From an uncultured bacterium (lineage in GTDB: Bacteria; Patescibacteriota; Minisyncoccia; Phycocordibacterales; UBA1006): 11,094 nt of DNA. This document shows, in pieces, positions 5,355 through 11,094 of this stretch; positions within the stretch are counted from its first letter, which is position 1, and the number at the start of each line of letters is the position of its first letter. The stretch is taken from contig CAIXMG010000081.1 in NCBI GenBank assembly GCA_903920485.1, positions 1-11,094 of the forward strand. The letters are read 5' to 3'. Position numbers and translations under genes: made by a program. The notes below the pieces were generated by a model. That model saw nothing but the letters and a program-made list of their open reading frames with translations. It was not told where the DNA came from and did not search any database.

Positions 5355-6173
5355 ATGAAAACGAAGAACCACAAACCCTTTGCCATATTTATCCTCAGCA
5401 TCTTTGTCCTGTTCGTCGCGGTGGCCATTCTCATCCTTGCGGTGGACGGAAAAAAAGTCGAGGCGCCCGTGCCTGCGGCATCTGCTCCCGTGACCAATGA
5501 AAATGCGGTAGGCATCGCGCCGACCATGGTTTCGATAGCCGAACCATCCTCGATCTATGCGATCACGGGGTCGTATCCGCAGTTCACGCAGGCGGATGTC
5601 GACTTCAATAAGAAGATTGCTGACGGCATCAATGCCGATGTTGCAAGTTTTACCACCGATGCCAGTGCTGATTACAAGGCGCACCTGGAAACAGGAGGGA
5701 ATGACTTCCAGAAGGAATTCGCAAAAGGCGAGTACTATGACTTTTCTGTGACGACCGACGTCGTGCAGTCGAACGCGAATTTCATCAGCGTCATCATCCG
5801 TGAAGAGGGTTTCACTGGCGGGGCTCATGGTTTTCACAATCTGCTCACATTCAATTACGACGTAAAAAACCAAAAGGAAATCGACTTGTCGTATTTCTAC
5901 CCCAACGATCCCAATTATCTGGCGGAAGTTTCGACGGCGGCGCGAACGCAACTTGCGACGAAGCTTGCGGCTGCGGCGGAGGAGACGACGCTTGATGACA
6001 ATACGGAAAGCATGATGGAACAGGGAACCGATCCTTCTGATCCCGATAATTTCAGCATGTTCACATTCACCGGAAACCCTTCGACAGGCTCAGGGCAAGT
6101 CACCGTCTATTTCGGCGAATACCAGGTGGCGCCGTACGTCTATGGCGAGCAGAATGTGGTGATCGAACGATAG
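5355..6173 (+). CDS. Membrane-anchored DUF4163/DUF3298-type protein
   Basis: A 272-residue protein with one N-terminal membrane segment (about 9-30) followed by an Ala/Pro-rich linker and an outside domain. The order of blocks (YPQF near 74-77, FTGGAHGFHN at 153-162, FNYDVKNQKEIDLSYFY, then VTVYFGEYQVAPYVYG at 249-264) is that of the DUF4163 plus DUF3298 pair seen in PdaC and RsiV-like proteins. In those, the domain binds cell-wall sugar or lysozyme. The GGAHG motif is the most characteristic piece. There is no deacetylase domain after it, so a binding or sensing role is more likely than catalysis. A seven-residue insert PSTGSGQ (242-248) comes from a palindromic element. The gene has its own promoter (leaderless) and terminator, and faces the lipoprotein gene head to head. 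Confidence 0.8.
   Translation: MKTKNHKPFAIFILSIFVLFVAVAILILAVDGKKVEAPVPAASAPVTNENAVGIAPTMVSIAEPSSIYAITGSYPQFTQADVDFNKKIADGINADVASFTTDASADYKAHLETGGNDFQKEFAKGEYYDFSVTTDVVQSNANFISVIIREEGFTGGAHGFHNLLTFNYDVKNQKEIDLSYFYPNDPNYLAEVSTAARTQLATKLAAAAEETTLDDNTESMMEQGTDPSDPDNFSMFTFTGNPSTGSGQVTVYFGEYQVAPYVYGEQNVVIER
6077..6098 (+). repeat. Short palindromic repeat inserted in frame (PSTGSGQ)
   Basis: CCCTTCGACAGGCTCAGGG (6077-6095) with CCCT/AGGG arms. Its reverse strand translates to the CPEPVEG string that recurs in many environmental bacterial genomes as a repeat signature. Here it is translated as PSTGSGQ immediately before the last conserved strand of the DUF3298 domain. Confidence 0.7.
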
Positions 6174-6185
6174 GCTGACCTTTGG

Positions 6186-6212
6186 AAGCCCCCACAAACG
6201 GGGGGGCTTTTT
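6186..6212 (+). terminator. Intrinsic terminator of the DUF3298 gene
   Basis: AAGCCCCC (6186-6193) pairs with GGGGGCTT around an 8-base loop, followed by TTTTT. It lies 12 bases after the stop at 6171-6173. Confidence 0.85.
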
Positions 6213-6218
6213 AGTGTC

Positions 6219-6247
6219 TCGACACTTGTTACTTTATGTAGTAAAGT
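6219..6247 (+). promoter_or_regulatory. Promoter of uvrA, leaderless start
   Basis: TCGACA (6219-6224), 17-base spacer, TAAAGT (6242-6247). Transcription would begin at about 6254-6255, on the ATG at 6255. This also excludes the in-frame GTG at 6246, which lies inside the -10. No LexA-type box is seen. Confidence 0.65.
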
Positions 6248-6254
6248 GATAGAT

Positions 6255-8966
6255 ATGCCAATTAAGAAAAAGCACGCTGTCGACGAAAAGATCATCATCA
6301 AGGGTGCGCGGACGCACAACTTGAAAAATATCGACGTTGAAATTCCTCGAAATACCATGACGGCCATCACGGGACTTTCCGGTTCCGGAAAATCATCGCT
6401 TGCGTTCGATACGATCTTCGCCGAAGGCCAGCGACGCTATGTCGAGTCTCTTTCGGCGTACGCCCGACAGTTCTTGAAGCAGATGGCGAAGCCCGAAGTT
6501 GACGAGATCACCGGCCTTTCGCCGGCAATTTCCATCGACCAAAAGTCACGTTCCAACAATCCCCGTTCTACGGTGGCGACCATCACCGAAATTTATGATT
6601 ATTTGCGAGTATTGTATGCTCGCGTCGGAAAGCCGTACTGCATCGAATGCGGACGAAAGATCGAAAAACTTTCCACGGAAGAAATCCTGAACTTGATTAC
6701 CGAAAAGATCAAGAAGTTCGAGACGACAAAAAAAGGCAAGGCGGCCGTGATGGGTGTCGAGTTCAACAATACGCAGGTCCAGGTTCTGGCCCCGGTCGTT
6801 CGCGGGCGAAAGGGCGAATACTATCAGATGCTGTATGACATGCTCGGCAAGGGATTTGCCAAGGCGCGCATCGACGGAACGATGAAGAACCTGCGAGAGA
6901 AGATCACCCTCGACAAGAATTCCAAGCATGACATTGACTTCCTCGTTGATGAGATCGCGATTCATGAATTCAAGGACGATGCCAAGGGCGCGGCTGAACG
7001 TTTGGCCGAAGCGGTTGAATTGGGACTGCTTGAGGCTGAGAACATGGTCCGTATCGTCTTCAGTGTCCCCGGAGACACCCCCCAGCTCTCTCTGAAAGAG
7101 GGGGAGCAGGACGAGAGGGAGTTCCTGATGTCCGCAACGTTGTCATGTCCGCATGACGGATTTTCATACCCCGACATCGAACCACGATTGTTTTCGTTCA
7201 ACAGCCCTTACGGAGCTTGTCCCGAATGTAACGGATTGGGAACATATCACCTGTTTGGAAATGAAAATGACGACATCTGTAAGGTCTGCGAAGGCGCGCG
7301 ATTGCGACCCGAAGCCTTGAACGTGTTTCTGCACCAGAACACCATCCCTGACCGCGTGACTGACAAGAACCGTGGCGAGTTCATGAACATCGTGGATGTC
7401 ACCAGCTTGTCCATTGAAACGGCGATCAATTTCTTCGCGTCGCTGAAGCTGTCTGCGCAGGATCGTGAAATTGCAAAAGTAGTTCTCAAGGAAATCGAGG
7501 ACCGCTTGTTGTTCATGTTCGATGTGGGTCTCCAGTATTTGGAGCTGAACCGACGTGCCAATACGCTGTCGGGTGGGGAAGCGCAGCGAATCCGCTTGGC
7601 ATCACAGTTGGGATCGCAATTGGTAGGAGCCTTGTACGTTTTGGACGAGCCAACGATCGGCTTGCACCAGCGTGACAACGAGCGGCTCATCAACACCTTG
7701 ATTAATCTGCGTGATATCGGCAACACGATTATCGTCGTCGAACATGACGAGGATACGATCTTCGCGTCCGATTATATCGTCGACATCGGCCCCGGCGCCG
7801 GAGTCCATGGCGGGAACGTCGTCGTTCAGGGCGACCTGAAGGAGCTGTTGGCGGGAAAGAACAAGGAACAGTCGTTGACCATTGATTACCTCAAGGGTGT
7901 CGAAAAGGTCCATGTTCCTGAAAAGCGCCGTGAAGTCGACAAAGGATGGCTCAAGATCGAAGGTGCCACTATCAACAACATCCACAATATCAAGGCGGAA
8001 ATTCCGCTGGGGCGCATGTCTGTGATTACTGGCGTTTCCGGTTCCGGAAAGTCGTCGTTTATGTACGACGTTGTCTACAAAAATCTCCAAGGGGTTCTCG
8101 AGCGACGAAGCCGCACGGCGAAAGTTTACAATGCTGCGAAGTTCGAGAAAACGGGCGATGCGTCACGCGTGATCATGATCGATCAGTCGCCGATCGGACG
8201 AACGCCGCGATCGAATCCTGCGACCTATACGGGCATGTGGACGTTCATTCGCGACCTGTTTGCCAGCACCGAAGAGGCCCGCGTTCGCGGGTGGAAGTCG
8301 TCGCGGTTCAGCTTCAACGTGAAGGGCGGACGATGCGAGGCGTGTCAGGGGAACGGTGAGATCGCCGTCGAAATGCACTTCCTGCCGACGGTCTACGTCA
8401 CCTGCGACGTGTGCAACGGAAAGCGCTTCGACAAGGAAACGCTGAAGGTGTACTACAAGCCGGCACGTGCCAAGAAGGGCAAGAACATCTACGAAATCCT
8501 TGAGATGACCATCGAGGAGGCGAATGACTTTTTCTACGACTTGCCTGCAATCGCCGACCGCACGAAGTCACTTCTTGATGTGGGATTGGGATATGTGAAG
8601 CTCGGCCAGTCGGCTGATACTCTGTCGGGTGGGGAATCGCAGCGTGTGAAAATTTCTTCTGAACTGTATCGTCCGATGACGCAGAAGACGATCTACCTCT
8701 TGGACGAGCCGACGGTAGGACTTCACTTCGAAGACGTGAAGAAACTGATTGAAGTATTGAACAAGTTGGTTGAGCGTGCTAACACGGTGGTTCTCATTGA
8801 ACACAACCTCGATGTCATCAAGTGCGCCGACTACCTGTTGGACTTCGGACCGGAAGGCGGTTCCGGCGGAGGAAAAATTATTGCCAAGGGAACGCCGGAA
8901 GAAGTTGCCAACAATCCGGCAAGTTATACCGGGAAGTACCTCAAGAAAATTCTCAGGAAGAAATAG
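6255..8966 (+). CDS. uvrA: UvrABC excinuclease subunit A
   Basis: UvrA is the dimeric ABC-type ATPase that scans DNA for damage and loads UvrB. Starting at ATG 6255 it has 903 residues. First Walker A GLSGSGKS (40-47), first ABC signature LSGGEAQ (438-444) followed by Walker B VLDEPTIGLH; second Walker A GVSGSGKS (593-600), second signature LSGGESQ (790-796) followed by LLDEPTVGLH. Zinc-type cysteines: C129/C132 (CIEC), C298 with H300 (CPHD in place of CxxC), C322/C325 (CPEC), and the C-terminal zinc finger C694/C697 and C717/C720. Two departures from the family: a 15-residue insertion at 272-286 from a palindromic repeat, and only 16 residues between C325 and the next pair C342/C345 (CKVCEGARL), where E. 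coli has well over 100. The gene is a single unit with its own promoter and terminator. Confidence 0.97.
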   Translation: MPIKKKHAVDEKIIIKGARTHNLKNIDVEIPRNTMTAITGLSGSGKSSLAFDTIFAEGQRRYVESLSAYARQFLKQMAKPEVDEITGLSPAISIDQKSRSNNPRSTVATITEIYDYLRVLYARVGKPYCIECGRKIEKLSTEEILNLITEKIKKFETTKKGKAAVMGVEFNNTQVQVLAPVVRGRKGEYYQMLYDMLGKGFAKARIDGTMKNLREKITLDKNSKHDIDFLVDEIAIHEFKDDAKGAAERLAEAVELGLLEAENMVRIVFSVPGDTPQLSLKEGEQDEREFLMSATLSCPHDGFSYPDIEPRLFSFNSPYGACPECNGLGTYHLFGNENDDICKVCEGARLRPEALNVFLHQNTIPDRVTDKNRGEFMNIVDVTSLSIETAINFFASLKLSAQDREIAKVVLKEIEDRLLFMFDVGLQYLELNRRANTLSGGEAQRIRLASQLGSQLVGALYVLDEPTIGLHQRDNERLINTLINLRDIGNTIIVVEHDEDTIFASDYIVDIGPGAGVHGGNVVVQGDLKELLAGKNKEQSLTIDYLKGVEKVHVPEKRREVDKGWLKIEGATINNIHNIKAEIPLGRMSVITGVSGSGKSSFMYDVVYKNLQGVLERRSRTAKVYNAAKFEKTGDASRVIMIDQSPIGRTPRSNPATYTGMWTFIRDLFASTEEARVRGWKSSRFSFNVKGGRCEACQGNGEIAVEMHFLPTVYVTCDVCNGKRFDKETLKVYYKPARAKKGKNIYEILEMTIEEANDFFYDLPAIADRTKSLLDVGLGYVKLGQSADTLSGGESQRVKISSELYRPMTQKTIYLLDEPTVGLHFEDVKKLIEVLNKLVERANTVVLIEHNLDVIKCADYLLDFGPEGGSGGGKIIAKGTPEEVANNPASYTGKYLKKILRKK
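7068..7112 (+). repeat. C/G-rich palindromic repeat inserted in frame in uvrA
   Basis: CCCCCC, then CTCTCTCT-GAA-AGAGGGGG-AG: an imperfect hairpin with two G-T pairs, translated as PGDTPQLSLKEGEQD (residues 272-286). UvrA relatives lack these residues between the V-rich strand and the CPxx zinc segment. It looks like the uvrB element (C5 CTCT ... AGAG G5) but is a different or more diverged copy. Confidence 0.6.
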
Positions 8967-8970
8967 AAAA

Positions 8971-8995
8971 CACCCCGTTTGCGCGGGGTGCTTTT
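8971..8995. terminator. Terminator between uvrA and the convergent membrane gene
   Basis: CACCCCG (8971-8977), loop TTTGCG, CGGGGTG (8984-8990), then CTTTTC. On the other strand the stem is followed by GTTTTC, so it can also end the minus-strand gene whose stop is at 9016. Confidence 0.85.
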
Positions 8996-9015
8996 CTGTA
9001 GTTGTGGTGGTCGTG

Positions 9016-9516
9016 TCAATGATCTATTTCAGAAGCAGATGTCTTGAAATCGAAGAAATCCCCGAAGTATCTGCTGTCTGCGTAATAGGGGTAGGCACAG
9101 AAGTAAACCAGCATAATCGTCACTGGCCAAAAATTAGTGCACGCAGACGCGCAGGCAACCAGAAGAATCATACTGGCGAGCGATCCGAAAAAGCCGAACG
9201 CCCATGATGTCCCGGGAAACCGAGCCATGATCCACGGGGGCAAGATGGTCCTTATCATGAGAACAGGACTTATACTATCGAGATGCTCCTCAATCTTTCC
9301 GAGGACTACATATGATAGGAGAATGACGGCTGCTATCAGCCGGAACTCAGGGAGCTGGGGAAGCGCCTTGACACCTTCCCAGAACGTGTGCCCTTGTTGG
9401 GCATGGACGAATCCGCAGAATGCAGCGATAAAAATAAACACAAAGCCGAGCATGGTTTTGACGATCCATCCCAGGTCGGCTGCCTGGGAAAGGGAAGAGG
9501 GCTGGTTGTTTTTCAT
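9016..9516 (-). CDS. Small multipass membrane protein, unknown
   Basis: Minus strand, 166 residues, stop TGA. A short polar N-terminus (about 16 residues) is followed by probable membrane segments near 17-38, 58-73, 106-126 and 130-146, and a polar, aromatic C-terminus (DSRYFGDFFDFKTS). No motif I recognise; no transporter or enzyme signature. Several Cys (34, 122, 126, 140) lie in or next to membrane segments. The start at 9516 is the only ATG before the first helix. The bases before it (TAACCCAAAAAC, then ACTTTATAGTT) contain no SD. It ends against uvrA, sharing the terminator. Nothing in the neighbourhood suggests a role. Confidence 0.75.
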   Translation of the reverse strand: MKNNQPSSLSQAADLGWIVKTMLGFVFIFIAAFCGFVHAQQGHTFWEGVKALPQLPEFRLIAAVILLSYVVLGKIEEHLDSISPVLMIRTILPPWIMARFPGTSWAFGFFGSLASMILLVACASACTNFWPVTIMLVYFCAYPYYADSRYFGDFFDFKTSASEIDH

Positions 9517-9599
9517 AACTATAAAGTTTTTGGGTTAGATAATTCTTAGAGATCTTAGCTTTCTTTTTAACCCTTGTCAATAAAGCCCTTGACAGGAAT

Positions 9600-9628
9600 T
9601 TGACTTATAAAGGAGGGTATGATACTCT
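9600..9628 (+). promoter_or_regulatory. Promoter of the sigma-4/HARE gene
   Basis: TTGACT (9600-9605), a 17-base spacer, TACTCT (9623-9628). Predicted start ~9635 gives a leader of ~33 bases. The AAAGGAGGG inside the spacer (9609-9617) looks like an SD but would be upstream of the transcript and is over 50 bases from the ATG. Confidence 0.65.
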
Positions 9629-9667
9629 GAGGGTCTTACATTTAACAGGTAAAGTGCTTTGCGTTCT

Positions 9668-10708
9668 ATGCCAAAAGTAAACATAACTTTTAAACCCAAA
9701 CAAACAACCAAGAAGCTCCTCAAGGGGCTTCAGGACCGCGCCCAGGAAGTCGTCATCAACCGATTCGGCCTTAACGATGAGGGAGAGCAGCATACCCTGG
9801 AATCAATCGGCCAGAAGTACGGCATTACTCGCGAGCGTGTTCGACAGATCGAGAATTTCGCATTGAACGCAATCAAGAAGTCCGACTCGTTCTCGGAAGC
9901 GGAGGAAATCTTCAAGGAGCTCAAGGACATCATCCATGACCTCGGCGGCGTCGTTGCGGAAGAGGAACTCCTTCCGATGCTTTCAAAGGATCTCGTAACG
10001 CAGAACCACATCGGACTGTACCTGGCACTGGGCAACGACTTTACCGAAGCGAAGGAAGACACCCATTTCAAGAAGCGATGGATCGTCGACGGCGATACGG
10101 CACAGAAGGTGCACAAGGCGCTCCTCGACATTCACACGGCGCTTTCTTCCGAAGACCTCATTACGGAAAATGACATGATCGACAAGGTGCTCTGCCATGA
10201 CGGCATCTGCGAGATCACCTCGCACAAAGTCGATAAGGAAATGGCGGGCCGATGGCTGAACCTTTCAAAGTCGCTTGCAAAGAATCCGCTCGGCGAATGG
10301 GGACGATCAACGTCACCAAACGTGAAGACGCGAGGCATCAAGGACTATGCCTACCTGGTCATGCGACGCCACGGCTCACCGATGCACTTCCGCGAAGTTG
10401 CTGAAGCGATCGAAAAGACCTTCGGCAAGAAGACCCACACGGCGACCTGCCACAACGAATTGATCAAGGATGACCGGTTCGTCCTCGTCGGACGAGGTGT
10501 CTACGCTCTCAAGGAGTGGGGATACACCGCCGGCGTCGTTCGAGAGGTCATCGAGCAGATCCTCAAGAAGGACGGCCCGATGAACAAGGACGATATCATC
10601 GAGAAGGTCTTGAAGGAGCGGTACTTGAAAAAGAACACGATCCTCGTGAACCTGATGAATTCTAAATATTTCAAGAAGGACAAGAACGGACTTTACACGG
10701 CAGTCTAA
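9668..10708 (+). CDS. Sigma region 4-like HTH protein with HARE-HTH domain
   Basis: A 346-residue putative transcription factor. Residues 22-71 form a sigma-70 region 4 with a near-canonical region 4.2, TLESIGQKYGITRERVRQIE (43-62), the helix-turn-helix that normally contacts the -35 element. Regions 2 and 3 are absent, so it is not a complete sigma factor. The middle (90-220) is helical and unassigned. Residues 223-286 (RGIKDYAYLVMRRHGSPMHF ... GRGVYALKEW) look like a HARE-HTH winged helix, the domain of the Firmicutes RNA polymerase delta subunit. A second similar winged helix follows at 289-345 (PMNKDDIIEKVL ... KDKNGLYTAV). It may bind RNA polymerase or promoters as a global regulator. 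ATG 9668 is preferred over the in-frame TTG at 9659. It has its own promoter and terminator and codon use like uvrA/uvrB. Confidence 0.85.
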   Translation: MPKVNITFKPKQTTKKLLKGLQDRAQEVVINRFGLNDEGEQHTLESIGQKYGITRERVRQIENFALNAIKKSDSFSEAEEIFKELKDIIHDLGGVVAEEELLPMLSKDLVTQNHIGLYLALGNDFTEAKEDTHFKKRWIVDGDTAQKVHKALLDIHTALSSEDLITENDMIDKVLCHDGICEITSHKVDKEMAGRWLNLSKSLAKNPLGEWGRSTSPNVKTRGIKDYAYLVMRRHGSPMHFREVAEAIEKTFGKKTHTATCHNELIKDDRFVLVGRGVYALKEWGYTAGVVREVIEQILKKDGPMNKDDIIEKVLKERYLKKNTILVNLMNSKYFKKDKNGLYTAV

Positions 10709-10719
10709 TGCCAGAACAG

Positions 10720-10745
10720 AAAACTACCCGAAGGGGTGGTTTTTT
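10720..10745 (+). terminator. Intrinsic terminator of the sigma-4/HARE gene
   Basis: AAAACTACCC pairs with GGGTGGTTTT around GAAG, followed by more T. The T-run ends two bases before the next -10 box, so terminator and next promoter are packed end to end. Confidence 0.85.
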
Positions 10746-10747
10746 GG

Positions 10748-10753
10748 TATAGT
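10748..10753 (+). promoter_or_regulatory. -10 box of the last gene, leaderless start
   Basis: TATAGT at 10748-10753 with six bases before the ATG at 10760, so transcription should begin on the start codon. The -35 position falls inside the preceding terminator stem and does not match the consensus. Confidence 0.55.
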
Positions 10754-10759
10754 GCGGGT

Positions 10760-11094
10760 ATGTTTGGTTTTAAGCCAAAAACTCCAGAACGAACTATTGA
10801 ACCGCAGGAACTTGAAATGGGTGTTAGGAAAGTAATTTCTCGAACGGGTTTGTTGTCGTATCATAAAAAAGATATTATCGAAGGCTTGGACTACGATTTT
10901 TCACTTCTCAAAAATACCAAAGGAGAAGGTTGGAGCGTCTCTTTTTCCTCGGGACACGATATGCTGGTTACAAATATTGGGTTAGGAGGTTACAACAAGA
11001 TCATCGATGATATCGTCACTTTAGTAGAGGTGGTTAGAAAGCATGAAAATGTCAGCGAGATAAATTTCAGCGGTTACGGCGAAAAAATGGCATC
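10760..11094 (+). CDS. Hypothetical protein, cut by window end
   Basis: Starts with ATG and MFGFKPKTPERTIEPQELEM, and stays open for 111 codons to the edge. No signal peptide or membrane segment in the visible part; it looks soluble with mixed helix and strand (for example DIVTLVEVVRKHENVSEINF). I do not recognise it. Base composition is more AT-rich than uvrA, uvrB and the regulator, and closer to the 482-1494 region, which may mean a different history or low expression. Confidence 0.7.
   Translation, partial: MFGFKPKTPERTIEPQELEMGVRKVISRTGLLSYHKKDIIEGLDYDFSLLKNTKGEGWSVSFSSGHDMLVTNIGLGGYNKIIDDIVTLVEVVRKHENVSEINFSGYGEKMA

Noticed and set aside
6246..6254. GTG 6246 as uvrA start
   Set aside because: It lies inside the -10 box and adds only three residues; ATG 6255 fits the promoter and the family.
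9609..9622. AAAGGAGGG followed by ATG at 9619 as an SD-led start
   Set aside because: The ATG opens a three-codon frame and the motif lies in the -35/-10 spacer of a good promoter, so it is not in the mRNA of the real gene.
1..11094. CRISPR array, insertion sequence or prophage
   Set aside because: No spaced direct repeats, transposase, integrase or terminal repeats are visible; the only repeats are short palindromes.

Overview
The window most likely comes from a Patescibacteria (Candidate Phyla Radiation) genome, probably on the Parcubacteria side. This is inferred from the divergent 16S rRNA 3' end, the small exported proteins with no clear relatives, the sigma-region-4/HARE protein, and short independent transcription units each closed by its own hairpin. 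Two genes appear to end in TGA, so the standard bacterial code fits better than the recoded-TGA CPR lineages. The assignment rests on pattern recognition, with no database search.

Layout. Bases 1 to about 135 are the 3' end of a 16S rRNA gene (helix 44 and helix 45 with its GGAA loop). It is followed by about 220 bases of spacer and a strong terminator, with no tRNA or 23S start before it. Next come a strongly promoted secreted orphan (482-979) and a small possible BECR-fold nuclease or toxin with no AUG start (1093-1494). Then follow uvrB (1660-3756), a divergent membrane-anchored acyltransferase (3847-4542), a convergent lipoprotein (4619-5233, minus) and a DUF4163/DUF3298-type membrane protein (5355-6173). 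The right half holds uvrA (6255-8966), a small multipass membrane protein (9016-9516, minus), a sigma-region-4 plus HARE-HTH regulator (9668-10708) and a truncated unknown gene (10760 to the edge). Nearly every gene has its own promoter and terminator, so this is a run of single-gene units. UvrA and UvrB work together in nucleotide excision repair; no uvrC is in the window.

The most interesting signal is a matched pair. The 16S rRNA keeps helix 45 and the GGATCA that follows, but the expected anti-Shine-Dalgarno CCTCC is replaced by ATTCAATTG, and no CCTCC occurs before the terminator. Correspondingly, no protein gene here has a usable Shine-Dalgarno. Several have a -10 box placed so that transcription should start on or within about 10 bases of the start codon (5355, 6255, 10760, 1660, and the minus-strand gene at 5233). 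This suggests SD-independent, largely leaderless initiation.

The second theme is in-frame palindromic repeat insertions in three unrelated coding genes (uvrB, the DUF3298 gene, uvrA). The third is a UvrA that lacks roughly 100 residues between the Cys pairs of its first signature region.
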